Positions 21,621 to 33,950 of a DNA stretch of 64,000 nt are shown here, one piece after another; within the stretch, counting starts at the first letter, position 1; each line of letters starts with the position of its first letter. Source of the stretch: Ovis canadensis. Its lineage: Eukaryota > Chordata > Mammalia > Artiodactyla > Bovidae. Under the pieces are notes generated by a model. It did not search any database. It was not told the DNA's origin and was given only the letters and a program-made list of their open reading frames with translations. The stretch spans positions 38,305,501-38,369,500 of the forward strand of contig NC_091247.1 of assembly GCF_042477335.2 (NCBI RefSeq), written 5' to 3'. The position numbers and the translations under genes were made by a program.

Positions 21621-23330
21621 TTCACCTTTTGTTTCACACACACATATGCACGCACACACGGCACTTCCTTTTGTTTTCCAAAACGGCATCATATAATATA
21701 CACCGCTCTGCATCTTTTCTGTTGCTTATGGAAACCCCAAATCCCAGTTGGGATTCACTTAATATTAATCCACGGCATGAAGGGACCTCCTGCCATGCTG
21801 GTTTACTTAACAGTTCTGTCGTTCTACCACCGTAAATAGTGCTGACTTGAATGTCAAGCCCCGAGAGCAGGAGCAATTCCCCTTTTCACCAGGGAGATCT
21901 GAGAGGTCGTTCTCCCCAGGTCCACGAGCGTGTTCCCGGCTGTCACACCCGCTTTCTGCGCAGAATCCGCAGGCAACACTCCCTCCATTTTCCTCCTTCC
22001 CACCCTGCTCTTCCTAAATGTCTTCCTCCTCCCTGGCAACCCAACTTCCTCGGGGGCCTCGGAGCTCTCTCCTCCCACTCCCGACCCACAGTTCACTATC
22101 CCCTCCCCCTCACATTTTCAAGGTGCTCATCTTTCCTTCCGAAGGAAAAAAGAACCATGACTCCTTTGTGTTATTTTCTTACTTCTTTGCTTCCATTTTC
22201 TATACGACTTGAAAACCTTTTTTTCTAATTATTTTGCTATTAGATATTACATGCCCATGGCTCATCCAAAGGTATATCTGAAAGGGAGAGACCACAGACA
22301 GACCCCTGTCTGTTAACCACCCATTTTTCTCCCAAGGCTGACTGATACCACTTTTTGTGTATTTTTCCAGAACAATTATAGCAACCTATATATCTTTCAC
22401 AAACTGTAGCCAGAGGTGCAGACTGCTCTGCAATGCTGCAGGATTTTTTGGAAGTCTACCTGGTCTCTCTGGCTCCTCACTGACTCCCCCCACCTCCCTC
22501 CCCGCATCAAGCTGCCTTCTCTGAGGGGCTGGAAACTCAGATCTCGTCCCTTCTCCAGTCCCTCCCTTATCTGATCAGGTCCTGGCTCTGTGACCTTTGC
22601 AATATTTATCTCTCAATTCCCTCCTCTTTGTTCCTCTGACTCCTCCTTCTTCGGACCTCCTCTGTCATCTTGCCAAGCCACTGCGGTAGCCTCCTGGCTC
22701 TCCTCCCAAGGTCTGGTGCTGATCTCTCATTTTGCTTCAGGTCCTTGATCCATTGCAAAGACTGTGCCACGGAAATGGCCCCTTAGAGTCAGGAGATCGA
22801 TCAAGTTTATTGCAGGGAAGAAGCACTGGCTTGGGTGACCAGAGGCTAGGGTAGAATCAAGAACCTGCCCTTTCCTCCCCTCCTACTGCCTTCAGCAAAT
22901 TCCTTCCCGTCTCTGGTTTCCTCAGCAGAGTTCCAAGGCCCTCTGGCTCTAACCTCTGTGAGGCTACAATTACCATTCCATTCCTCTCAGCCCCACCCCA
23001 CCTACCCGTCTCTGGGCTGCTCCTTTCCGCAATCAGCCATACTTTCCTTTCGCTCTCACTGCGCCTCTGGAAAGTCCTCCTTCTTACTCTAAATATCCAG
23101 ATCCTACTCCTCTTCAAAGACCTGACTTTTAGTCATTTTTCTCCAAAAACCTCTACAGTGTCCCCCATGAGAGGAACTGCTTTGTCCTTGAAAGGCCCCT
23201 GTTGGTGCTACTTTACCTGTATGCCTTCAGTGGCGTGCACCACACTGCTTTGTAGAGTTCCATACCTGTCCTTCTACTGCTGTCTGTCCATCTCTTCCCC
23301 CAGGACACCCTAGCCTAATACTTTGCATAT
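21620..23330. other. unassigned, pyrimidine-rich stretch
   Basis: C/T-rich on the plus strand, with possible weak L2 traces at 23080-23330 (ctgtctgtccatctcttccc). No coding exon supported; the 125-aa frame at 21851-22228 is compositionally biased. Confidence 0.4.
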
Positions 23331-23334
23331 TGTA

Positions 23335-23560
23335 GAGGATGTGGTTTTAGGAGTCCCAAGACCTGGGCCCAAGTCTGAGTTCTGACACTCAATATTGTTG
23401 TATTGAACATGTCATGTAGCCTTTCTGAGCCTCATTTCTCCAAATGTAAAATGGGAATAACAGCCTGTTTCATAGTGGTGTTGTATCCATTAGATGACTT
23501 GGGGAAAAGAGATTCATGAACTGTAGAGCTATATACAGATATAAATAATAATAGTAAAGA
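23335..23560 (+). mobile_element. MIR
   Basis: ggttttaggagtcccaagac, ctttctgagcctcatttctc and aaatgtaaaatgggaataac are the MIR core in order. Confidence 0.75.
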
Positions 23561-24621
23561 CAAATATAACTCAGATGCTGGCAAGAGTGATTGCCCTTCC
23601 AAATAAGAATTTTTTTTTAAAGTAGGGAAATCTTTGAAAAATGAAAGAACTTTTCCTCTTGGTTGTAGTCTCCAAATTTGGGGATTGCATTCTAATTCTT
23701 CCTTTTAGATCAGATATATGGTATTTAATATGAAGTAAAAACTAGAAATACTCTACACTTTAACAATGGAGTAGTGATTAAAGGATGGTTAGGTAACAAG
23801 AATAGCATATGTGATCATCAAAATTATATTTTTGAAGAATGTGTAATGACATGGGAAAACTAGTCATAATTGGACTTGAAAGCTTATAAAGCAGGATACT
23901 AAACAGTGCGTGTGGAGCAGAGATGTAAGAGGGAAAGAGGCTTTCTCCATTTCTCTTTGTAACTTTTTATTAGACCTCCAAATCAGGAGCCTGCTGCCAG
24001 AGAACTTGGGATACATTCCTGGGCCATGGCTTATACAAATAGTTCACTCCCTGCCTCCCCAGTGTTGGGGCTTCAGGACGGATGAACCAGAAGCCCAGTG
24101 CCTCAGGGGAAGCCACGGTCTACCCCAGATCCAGGGCCAGGCTTTGGCCTGCCTGTGCCCCCCTGGCTGACATTCCGGGTCTTTTCTCCACCACTTCTTC
24201 CAGCTGAACCATGGCCTCCAGACAAATAGAACCCTCTAGGGCCTGCTTTGACAGTTTCCAGACTGGGTTTATAGGACTACTCCCTCCAGTCAAAATGCAG
24301 GCTCCACACACAAAATCTGGAGAACTACACTCCAAAAATGAATAAGCAAAAGTGAGCCATCGCAGGGGGTCGGGGGAGCTAAAGGGACTCCAGAGAGGAG
24401 GTAGCATTTCTGCTAGCCATGGAAGGATGGTAGGAATTTGGCAATGGGAGATAGTAAAATAAAGCCCTGTGATTGTTATCTTACCCATATTTTATATCCC
24501 AGAGCAGGGGAGGAGAGATGTTTTGTTTAAAATGTCTTTCCCACTGATGACAACTTTTATTATAGAAAATAAAACAAAGATTAAAGAAGAGAGTCTCCTA
24601 TAATCTATGACCAATGTAGAG
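23561..24621. other. unassigned stretch
   Basis: No recognised repeat; no exon-like frame. Confidence 0.4.
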
Positions 24622-24730
24622 CTGTGGTTTTCAACCCTGGTTAGCATCTCCTTGGGAAGCTTTTAAGAAATATCATGAACTATCTGCATGCGGACAATCT
24701 GATTTCACTTGGGATGAAGTGGGGTTCCCG
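24622..24730 (+). mobile_element. MER5-type hAT remnant, partial
   Basis: gtggttttcaaccctggtta and ttgggaagcttttaagaa recall the MER5 5' half; the rest is degraded. An ACAC run follows at 24733. Confidence 0.45.
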
Positions 24731-24919
24731 TGTACACACACACACACACTCACAAAGACACATAAACCAACATCTCACCCCATCCATTAGCAAATCCTGC
24801 CAGGTTACCTTCAAAATATATCTAGGACATGAACACTTCTTACCATTTCCTCTGCCATCATCCTGGTCCAAGTTACTGCCTTCTGCCTGGGTTATTGCTG
24901 TAGCCTTCTAACTATCTCC

Positions 24920-25130
24920 GGGGCTTCCTTGGTGGCTCAGAGGTTAAAGCGTATGCTTGCAACGCGGAAGACCTGGGTTCGATCCCTGGGTCGGCAAGAT
25001 CCCCTGAAGAAGGAAATGGCAACCCACTGCAGTATTCATGCCTGGAGAATCCCATGGACGGAGGAGCCTGGTGGGCTATAGTCCATGGGTCACAAAGAGT
25101 CCGACACGACTGAGCGACTTCACTTTCACT
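24920..25130 (+). mobile_element. Bov-tA SINE with perfect 14-bp TSD
   Basis: Near-consensus copy (gggttcgatccctgggtcgg; gcgacttcactttcact tail), flanked by exact ttctaactatctcc at 24906-24919 and 25131-25144. Low divergence suggests a fairly young insertion. Confidence 0.95.
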
Positions 25131-25506
25131 TTCTAACTATCTCCAGTTTCTATCTTCTGCCCCCATGCCCAACCCCAAATTCTGTTGTCTACATTGCACT
25201 CTGAAGAGTGATCCTTTAAAAGCATAACTCGGGTCGTGTCCCTTCTCTCCTCAAAAATCCCATTATGGCTCCCTGACTCATTCAAAGTAAAAGGCAAATC
25301 CTTAGAGTGGCTATAATGGCCTACATGACCTGACCTGGCTGCTTCACTGACTTGTCATGTCTCACTCCCCTCTTTGTTCACTGCATTCCAGCCCCATGTC
25401 CTCTTTGCTGTTCCTTTAACACAGCAAGTGTGTTGATGCCTCAGGACCTTTGCACTTCCTGTCCCTTTTGCTAGACTCCTTTGGAATTTCTCACCTTTCC
25501 TTCAGG

Positions 25507-25660
25507 TCTCTGCTGCTACTGCTGCTAAGTCGCTTCAGTCATGTCGGACTCTGTGCGACCCCAGAGATGGCAGCCCACCAGGCTCCCCCATCCCTGGGAT
25601 TCTCCAGGCAAGAACACTGGAGTGGGTTGCCATTTCCTTCTCCAATGCAGGAAAGTGACA
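25507..25660 (-). mobile_element. Bov-A2-type SINE unit
   Basis: ctgctactgctgctaagtcg, gactctgtgcgaccccagag and ttctccaatgcaggaaagtg are the Bov-A2 variant, antisense. Confidence 0.85.
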
Positions 25661-26089
25661 AGTGTCAATCCATTAGAGGGGTCTTCCCTAACTACCCTCG
25701 TGGAGAAGAAAATGGCACTGACTACACTAAATAAACTTGCAAAGTACCCCCCTCACCCACACTCCCTATACTCTTATCTGCTTTACTGTTCTCCAGGAGA
25801 GTTTTTACCACCACACTTATCTATATTGTTAATCCCACGAGCCAACTTAGTCTAAAAAGTCCTCATGAAAACAGCTTTTATGCTTCTGTCTCAAACCTCT
25901 CTTTCCATTTATTTTCAAAGTCCCATTGTCTGCCTTTCCCTAATCCTGTGTTCCCCAAACTTCTCCTTCCTCCTGCCTTCACCTGTCAGCTAAGGGAAAT
26001 GAATTCCAGAGGAGTTATCAGCCTTCCAGCCCCACAAATGGCCCAGACTCTAAGCCCAGGCTGGACTTAGCTAGGACATTCTGCTATGC

Positions 26090-26570
26090 ACGTTATTTAT
26101 TTCAGTTTTTACACAAAGGAGATCTTAACGTTCCTATTGTTGGACAGTTAGGGTGTTTTCCAAGTTTCTACTATTGTAGCAACCTTGAACACACCCATCA
26201 TTGTTTCCTTGAGATAAATTATTTGAAGAGGAATTATTGAGTCAAAGGTACATGATATTCAAAGCTTCTGGTAGGGATTGCCAATTTTTCCTCCAGTTTA
26301 TCTAATTATAGTCCCACCAGCTGTATGTGATGCCTTTTATATTCTTACATCTTTGACAAAACTGGGTATTTAAAAAACACTGGGAGGTGAAAAAAATATT
26401 TTGTTTTAAGTAACATTATTGGTGAAGTTGCACATCTTTGCATTTCTCTCCCTTTTTTGAATGATTTGCCTCTGCCCTTTTTCCTTCTATTGGAATATGC
26501 AGACTTTTATGTATAACCATTTAAAAAATGTATTTTATTGAAGTATAGTTGATTTACAGTGTTGTGTTAA
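26090..26570 (-). mobile_element. ancient L1-like remnant plus L1 piece
   Basis: attattgagtcaaaggtaca and cccaccagctgtatgtgatg mark an old antisense L1-like repeat. 26521-26570 (attttattgaagtatagttg) is the edge of a younger ruminant L1 in antisense. Confidence 0.5.
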
Positions 26571-26667
26571 TAGTCATTTTTATATTAAGAACATTGACTC
26601 TGAAATGTGTGTGCAAGTATTTTCTTCAGTTTTTTTTACCTTTCAATTCTATTTTATACTTTTAAAA

Positions 26668-26978
26668 AATAATTTAATTAATTAATTTTTATTTATTTAT
26701 TTTTGGCTGTGCTGTGTCTCCACTGGTGCGGGGACTTTCCTGTAGCTGTGCTGTGCGGGCTCCTCATTGCAGTGGCTTCTCTGGCCTTGGAGCACGGGCT
26801 CCAGGGCACTCAGGTTTCAGTAGCTGCCGCTCCCGGGCTCCAGAAGACAGGCTCAGTAGTTGTGGCCCACGAGCTTAGTTGCTCCACGGCATGTGACATC
26901 CTCTCTGACCAGGGATCCAGCCCATGTCTCCTGCATTGGCTGGTGGATTCTTTACCACTGAGCCACCAGGGAAACCCT
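26668..26978 (-). mobile_element. long CHR-type SINE
   Basis: Antisense: atttatttttggctgtgctg, attgcagtggcttctctggc, tgaccagggatccagcccat, cactgagccaccagggaaac. Ends in an ATTTATTTATTT tail. Confidence 0.9.
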
Positions 26979-27297
26979 CTCTTTTATACTTTTTAAGGCA
27001 GAAAATTTAGGAATATTTTAAAAACCAAGTTTCTAAATCTTTTCTTTCCAGCTTTGGTTTTGGCTTCAGGCTTCTACATGGCAAGTTTTAAATAACCCTC
27101 ATGATATTCCCTGACAGCTGAAACCTACTATAACATGCAGAGGATTATAAACCTAGGCTTTCCAGCTCTCAATCCACCTAGCCAATGGCTTTTAAACTTT
27201 TTTTTAAACTGACTTGTTGTAAAAAAAAAAAAAAAAAAAGTTTTTTTACATTGCAAGCCACTACCCTCAAAAATGTTTATTTTTAAAAATTATTTTA

Positions 27298-27420
27298 GGG
27301 AAGTACCTGGTGGTCCAGTGGTTAGGACTTAGCACCTTCATCACTGGGGCCTGGGTTCAATCCCTGGCCAGGGAACTAAGATCCCGCATGGCATGGTCAA
27401 AAGATTTTTAAAAATAAAAA
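27298..27420 (+). mobile_element. short CHR-type SINE
   Basis: gggaagtacctggtggtcca, caatccctggccagggaact, gcatggcatggtcaaaagat. Confidence 0.88.
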
Positions 27421-27984
27421 AGTATCAGTCTTAGAAAATTGACTTAGCCCATCAGTGAAGCCTGACCAAGAGTTTGTAAAACACAGATCAGAACCATGAA
27501 GAGCCTGCTTTTCTGTCTCCCCAAATCTTACCCACTTCCATGCCACTTTCACTCATGTCCCACGCCTAGGGGTGACGGAGAGGTCAGACAATCATCAATC
27601 CATAGAGAACACTGAAGACCTTGTGTATAAGCACTGAAGCTGAACTAAGTTTTGATTGACATCTAACAGGCAAAAGCAAAAACTGGTTTTGGATTTCAAT
27701 CCTGGGGTTTAGAATAAGGTTCTCTCTAGTTCATGGTCCTGAAACCCTTACCTTAACTATATTCACTTTAACGTAGTCCTAGAAAACCCCTCTTGTCTAC
27801 TGTGTAATCCAGGATTTGGCAACAAATGGTCAACAGGATCTGCTCCAGCTCAGCTGTTCTTGCAGTCAGAACACAGGGAAAGGGTGGCACTATTTTCTTG
27901 GGCAGAGAAACTAATCCGATGCAGTCTTTAAAGATACCTTTGTATGGAGAAGTCAGCCCCTCTGTGTAAAGGTAGAGAATCATT
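27421..27984. other. unassigned stretch
   Basis: No recognised feature. The 71-aa minus-strand frame at 27768-27983 lacks family motifs. Confidence 0.4.
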
Positions 27985-28160
27985 AGGTAACATACTCTGG
28001 GGTCAGAAGACTGAATTCAAGTCCCTATTCTGTCTGGGATTCCCCAAGATTCTGTTCTAGGGCCAAGTCAGAACTCTTCTGTGTCTCATTTTTCTCATCC
28101 TTCAATAGTTGTAATAACAGCTTTCTCAGGATGGTAGAGACATGCAGTTGAACCAGCAGT
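27985..28160 (+). mobile_element. MIR
   Basis: actctggggtcagaagactg, aattcaagtccctattctg, gtgtctcatttttctcatcc: the MIR 5' half and core. Confidence 0.65.
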
Positions 28161-29234
28161 AAGGTGTTTTGCAAGGGTAGTGGTTGCTGCTGCAGGTTCA
28201 CTCACAGGCCTTCCTGACTTTGAAAGGCGGGCTATTTAATGTAGTTAGTGATCTGTGCCCATAAGCTGAACTTGAGTTAGAGTTAATGGTTCTAATAACC
28301 TTAAATGAGTTTTAGAATTTAGGCCAGGCTTGGTTATTGCTAGACGAGACTGGCTGTAGGGGCAGGTTTCTATGCAATGAGCCCAAACACACAGCTAAAT
28401 GGAGTAAAATGCATGAAATACATATTAATTGTCTTTTTCAGAGAGCCCTCCGGGGTTCCTGGAGAGTGAACACAGCCTGCCAACCAGCCAGCTCTGAGCT
28501 TTCTAGATTGTAGTAGGCCTTTATTTCTTCCTCCCCTGAGCAACCCTCTGACCCACTAAAGCCCCCAGGGTGCCTTTGGAAGGCAAACCCCAGAGGAAAC
28601 ACCTTGGCACAGGTGAGATGAATTTTAACAGTTTTTGAGAAGTTCGCTGAGGTTAAAATTGCAGATATGCTGCCAAAGTTTGTAACTCCGAATAATGATG
28701 AAACCATAAATGGAACAATATGCAAAGCTTAGGCTGAATTTATATAGCTCAGAGCACTTTCACGGGGGCCTCTTGGGGTGACAGGGCACTCCTAATGCCT
28801 TCTTCCCTCCCCCAGAAAATTTCCTTCTAGGGACACACCTAGAGGTCTGCCTGGCCCACAGGGACTCCCCCTACTTCTCTGAAAAGAGAGCCAGCATCCG
28901 GGATGAGCTCCAGTGGCCAAGTCTGGGGTCCAGAACTCCATTTCCCTGGCAGAGCTAATTGATAGATCTGTAGACACCTAACCGAGGCAGGAAACCAGAT
29001 TCTCCTTCCTGAGAATTTGAAACCTGAATAGAGAGTCTCTGCGCTTGGCAAGCTCAAGTGTGTGTCACGTGAATTACTGCATTCTAGAGAGAAGGTCCCC
29101 TAGCCGCCTGGTTCCTGCCAGTCTGGCCCTGTTTGTTAGCCGTTCCTTCAGTTCTCTGAGCCCCTAGTCTCCTTCCAGTAAAGTCCTATTTGGATCAGGC
29201 AGTCAAAGTTGTTCTGGGAAAACAAAACAAAAAC
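28161..29234. other. unassigned low-repeat stretch
   Basis: About 1 kb without transposons I can name. A CACGTG E-box lies near 29066. No coding exon. Confidence 0.4.
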
Positions 29235-29430
29235 CATACAAACTACTATGTAGAAAATAAATAAGCAACAAGGATATATTGTATAGGGAATGTAGCCAAT
29301 ATTTTACAAAAACTTTAAATGGAGTGTAATCTATAAACATTTTGAATCACTAAGTTGTACACCTGAAATGAATATAATATTGTAAATCACCTATACCTCA
29401 ATAAAAATGGCACAAAATTAAATAAAAACC
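29235..29430 (+). mobile_element. L1 3' end
   Basis: aactactatgtagaaaataa, gcaacaaggatatattgtat, ttgtacacctgaaatgaata and ctatacctcaataaaaatgg are the ruminant L1 3' UTR, diverged. Confidence 0.75.
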
Positions 29431-29889
29431 AAACCAAGTGATATAAGGAAGACATTATAAATATTACAGCATCCAGGAAATCAAACCATAATGAAATGGA
29501 AAGAGCATGAACTTGAAAATATTTTTTTTCTTTTAAAAATCTTTCTATACCTGAAGTAGTCTTGAATCTTGGTTCTTTAACTGGCCAGCTGGATAAATTT
29601 AGACAAGTTACCCTTTCTAAGCCTCAATTTCCTTGACCATGAAGTGGAGATTGCCGACCTCATAAAATCAGCTCTTTAATTAGTCTAGTGACACTTATTG
29701 TGGTCACTCAAGAGGATATTTTTGCTTATTTCTTAGATCTGGGCTGCATGACAGCTGAAACTTCTGGAAATTAGTGATATTAGGGTACTTAGAGTATCAT
29801 TGCACTTGAACATTTTGTTAAACCAGGAATCTTCTCTTTCTCCATTTTCTTTAGGAGGCATTGTGGTAGCAACTGAACATTCAGAATGG

Positions 29890-30000
29890 TCCTTTTGAAA
29901 AAATGGTGGTGAAAGACACATAACATAAAATTACTGTCTTAACCATTTGTAAGGATACAGTTCAGTGGCATTAAGTACATTCACGTTGTTATGCAACCAG
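29890..30000 (-). mobile_element. old L1 3'-UTR-type fragment
   Basis: cttaaccatttgtaaggata and cagttcagtggcattaagta match the antisense 3' region of old L1s. Confidence 0.55.
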
Positions 30001-31165
30001 AGGATTTACTAAACATTTTTATGCTTTACTAAAAATAAACAAAAACCTTTCAAACCCTTTGTCAGACCACTTGTCTCTGTCTTTTTCTGGATTGGAAACT
30101 GCAGTGACTGTTAGTATAAACTGGGTCAAATTCTAAGCAGGTTTGAGTTCGGCCCAGGGGAACAGTTCTTAGAAGCTAGTGCCAAAAGAGAATTTAGGAA
30201 TTGTCTTGTCCAGGGGCCTCAATTTACTTGATAGCTCAGTTAGCTGGTCATTTAGGCAGCAGACCTTAACTGAGCCTGTGTCCCAAGAACCGGGATGGGT
30301 GCTGGAGGGTGGACACAGCTGGAGTGGCCCAGCCACTGTCCATCCTGCTGGAGCTCATGCTGCCCAGAGGGGAATATGACACACGGGACAGTAGGAGGTC
30401 AACAGGTTCAATGGGCTGGAGAGAAGGAGAAAGGTGCAGATCTACACGAGATGGAATAAAAAATTGTCCTTCAAAGGACATGGAGAATAACTTAGGTTTT
30501 ACTGATTTTTTTTTCTCCTGGTTATGGAGGTGGTCTGGTAGGAGTCAGGCTGGAGACTGATTCTAAGCTAGGGAGGAACATGGTCAGATGTGCATTTCAG
30601 AGCACGCACTGGCAGCATGCAGACAGACGGTGAGCTGGAGGGCCCCAGAATGAGACTTGGGGGTTTGGAGAGAGGCCTTTTGGCACCTAATGCTTGGAAA
30701 CATGAAACATCGTTTCTCAAATGATACAGTGAGAGAACCAAGTCCATAGCTCAATCCCATGTTCTTTCTCAGTGACCTTGAAGTGAAGGGTTTGTCAAAT
30801 CTTTGCATATCAGAATTTGCTGATGTTTCCTTTCCAAGAAGACTCCCCCACCCTGTCCTTGTTCTTCCCTACATTCCATCTCCAGTTTCCCCAGGGTCTT
30901 GTTGGAGGAAAGTCCCTGCTCTGAGAATATGGTAGGAATAAAACTTGCCAGAAAAATGTGAAGCATGCAGAACCATGCCACCTCCACACTAGCCACAGGC
31001 TTTGCAATGCTATCTTTATGCCTCCAGATAAAGAGATCAAAGTTTCTCCAAGATCTGAGTCGAGTCCCCAGGCTAATTTACAGGAGGAGGGCGGGGGTGG
31101 GAAGGGTGGGATAAGCATGATAGGATACAGAGGGAAATTCTTATTTCACAGGTGATGTCTCCATC
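30001..31165. other. mostly unassigned stretch
   Basis: 30360-30620 may be a degraded old repeat related in style to 45010-45300 (gggaggaacatggtcagatg). Otherwise no recognised feature. Confidence 0.35.
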
Positions 31166-31167
31166 AT

Positions 31168-31228
31168 CTGTGCTGCGGTTCATGGGGTCACAAAGAGTTG
31201 GACCCGACTGAGCAACTGAACTGAACTA
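31168..31228 (+). mobile_element. BovB 3' tail, opposite orientation to its neighbour
   Basis: tgctgcggttcatggggtca, caaagagttggacccgactg, agcaactgaactgaacta read as the BovB 3' end in plus orientation, directly joined to a minus-orientation BovB body. Confidence 0.8.
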
Positions 31229-31614
31229 GACTGCAGCATGCCAGGCCTCCCTGTCCATCACCAACTCCTGGAGTTTACCCAAACTCACGTCCATTGAGTC
31301 AGTGATGCCATCTAACCATCTCATCCTCTGTTGTCCCCTTCTCTCGCCTTCAATCTTTTCCAGCATCAGGGTCTTTTCCAACGAGTCAACTCTTCACATC
31401 AGGTGGCCAAAGTATCAAAATTTCAGCTTCAGCATCAGTCCTTCCAATGAACATTCAGGACTGATTTCCTTTACAATGGACTGGTTGGATCTCCTTGCAG
31501 TACAAGGGACTCTCAAGAGTCTTCTCCAAAACCACAGTTCGAAAGCATCAATTCTTCGGCGCTCAGCTTTCTTTATAGTCCAGCTCTCACATCCATACAT
31601 GACTACTGGAAAAA
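31229..31614 (-). mobile_element. BovB ORF2 C-terminal fragment
   Basis: Antisense: ctgcagcatgccaggcctcc, gtccatcaccaactcctgg, gttggatctccttgcagtac, cagctctcacatccatacat. The expected tail is missing on its left and replaced by the inverted tail. Confidence 0.85.
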
Positions 31615-31724
31615 GAAGAGGTCTTAGGCCTGCCTAAGCCAACTTACCCATTTTACAGATGGGGGAATTAAGATCTCTGAAGTGGCAGACTGAACTTGAA
31701 AGGAGTGCTCTTGGCTTAAAATTT

Positions 31725-32000
31725 TTTTTTTCCAATCGAAATATATGTGACATATAACACTGTGTGATTGTGTAAATTTAAGGTGTTCAACATGTTAATT
31801 TGGTACCTTTATATATTGTAATGATTGCCATTGCAGTAATAATTAGCATCTCTGTAATGATACATAATTATCCTTTCTTTTTAGTGGTTGGACATTAAGT
31901 TCTGATCTCTCATTAGATATGATGATTATAAAACAATACTGTTGTCTACTGTTTACTACACTGTGCATTAAATCTTTGGAGCTTATTTACTACTCTTTGC
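31725..32000 (-). mobile_element. ancient L1-like fragment
   Basis: gtgacatataacactgtgtg, taaggtgttcaacatgttaa and ttctgatctctcattagata. Identification is weak. Confidence 0.4.
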
Positions 32001-32387
32001 AAGTACTCTTGGCTTTCTGTCCAGTGTACTTTCCACAACTTCCTGCTGATTCCATCCGCAAGCATATGTGTATGTGGGTATAGATTTATAAATATGTAAA
32101 ACTTGAGCAGTAAATACAGTGGAACAGAGTTTGCCCAAGGGTAGCTGTATTTAAAAAATACACAAGTTCAGAAAAAGTCCAAGTCAAAATGCTCAGCCTT
32201 TACAAAGCTCTAGGGCTTTGTTGCCTTTCTTGTACTGAGCTCCATTCACCCCAGCAGCCCATTGTCATGAGTTCAGGACATGGGCACACCTTCAGCTGGT
32301 CAGGTGGGCAGAATGAACCAGAAGCAAACAGATGAGAGAGCCTGGGGTTGGGAGATCCAACCTCCATATGGACAAGTTAACTTTTTA

Positions 32388-32578
32388 CTCCAGTGATTCT
32401 CATCCACGATTGCACATTAGAACCACCCCCTGCCTGAGCAGCTTTAAAAAAAACCCAAACCCAGACCTGAAACCAGACTAATTACATCAGAATCTCTAAG
32501 GATGGGGCCCAGGTGTCAGCATTGCCCCAAGCTCCCCAGCTTATTGCACTGGGCAGCCAAGTGGAGAACCACTGTTCT
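32388..32578 (+). mobile_element. MER5A-type hAT remnant
   Basis: ctccagtgattctcatccac, attgcacattagaaccaccc, gacctgaaaccagactaatt-type centre and agccaagtggagaaccactg end; nearly complete non-autonomous hAT copy. Confidence 0.75.
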
Positions 32579-32844
32579 TTCCTCAGTCACATCCTGAACC
32601 TCTTCCTCTGACCAGCATGTCAAAAAAGTTTGGCAATTTTTGTTTAAAAAAAAAAAGGCGGGGAAGAGAATGCAGCTAGATGGCTGTATGTTTCAATTAT
32701 GTTAAAAAAAAATAACATCTAAAATGTACATGATGAGGGTAAGTTTTTAACTTGGATATTCTTGACTGTGTGACAGTCTCTTTATGATGTCAGGGCAGGC
32801 ATCTGTGATGTACCCCAACTAGACCCCAAGGTCTTTACCATCAG

Positions 32845-33045
32845 GAAGGTAGTTTGGCCAATTGGTTAATAATGTGGGTTCTGGAAGTCAGTGTGCTTTC
32901 TTAACTAGGGCAAGTTACTAAATCAGTGAAAAGTGCCTGGCAAGTAGTCAGCCTTGTAAAAACTGGAGCCATTATTAATATTATATGGCTTTGTACCTTC
33001 GCGCTTCCTTGGGCAGAGTAGGTGTCCAATAAAACTTCATTGGGT
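32845..33045 (+). mobile_element. MIR with internal deletion
   Basis: ggttaataatgtgggttctg joins actagggcaagttactaaat and then cctggcaagtagtcagcc; ends with gtgtccaataaaacttcatt. Confidence 0.65.
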
Positions 33046-33054
33046 GAAGGGCAT

Positions 33055-33375
33055 ATGCCAGCACTGTCCAACAGAAATATCAGGGAAGCCACAAATGTGA
33101 TTTCAACTTTGCTAATAGCTACATTTTAAAAAGTAAAATGAAACAGGTGAAATTAATTTTAATAACAGGTTACTTACTATGTCCAAATATGATTATTTCA
33201 ACTGTGTAGTCAGTATAAAAAATTATCAATAAATGATTAATGAGCTATTTTACACATTTTTCTCCCTCTGTACTACATCTTTGAAATCTGGTGTGCATTT
33301 GACATCTAATTCAAACCAGCCACATTTCATGTGCTCACCAGCCACATATGGCAACATATGCATTGGGCAGCATAG
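33055..33375 (-). mobile_element. ancient DNA-transposon-like repeat, longer copy
   Basis: gcactgtccaacagaaatat at the left and accagccacatatggcaaca near the right; the reverse relative of 20022-20228. Confidence 0.55.
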
Positions 33376-33916
33376 TTCAATGTTTCCTTCATGTCTCAAA
33401 ACCTACACATTGAGGGTGTCCATTAAATGTGCTCCTCTGGGCTGTTCCTACCTCCTGACCCCTCACAGGGGCATCCATGCTAGGCAGCCCTTCTCTTGTT
33501 CCCACTGGAGCCTGTGTTGAAAAAGGTCACAGTTTCTGACCTAACGTTGTTAACCTGATCTTTGTGTGAACATCTCCAGGGCTTTGTAAGAGATATTGGC
33601 CTCATCCTTGCTTCAGCTTGTGTGCTTCCACCAGAAATTTGCAGCCGTAAGCGGAAAGTTACATTTTTTTTGTCTTAATTTTTGTAAAAATATTTGCTTG
33701 ACCCAAAAGGCAGCCTGCCCAAGGACAGGATGGGAAGTTCACAGGAGCCACTGTACCTGCAGCTCTTCCTGCCCAGGCCCCGCCCACAACCCGCCCACTA
33801 GGGGTGGCAGCCTCCTGACCTCTGCAGCCAAGCAGCATGAGTCATCCTGGTCACTTGTTCAAACCTCCCCTCTGGTCTCAGAGCTGCTTTTGTTTTCCAG
33901 TTGAATAGGCAGCCTG

Positions 33917-33950
<34 letters not shown>

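Larger units (their letters stand above)
24770..25860 (+). mobile_element. L2 remnant split by two SINEs
   Basis: tgcctgggttattgctgtag, gcactctgaagagtgatcct, aaaatcccattatggctccc, ctcaggacctttgcacttcc and a later ggtcttccctaactaccc follow the L2 3' half in order. Interrupted at 24920-25130 and 25507-25660. Confidence 0.7.

Noticed and set aside
24920-25130. tRNA gene suggested by A and B boxes (also in other SINE heads)
   Set aside because: The boxes belong to tRNA-Glu-derived SINE heads; no cloverleaf with a proper acceptor stem is formed.
27180-27250. Possible hairpin formed by T-rich and A-rich runs
   Set aside because: Low-complexity A/T runs pair trivially; no conserved loop or transcript evidence.
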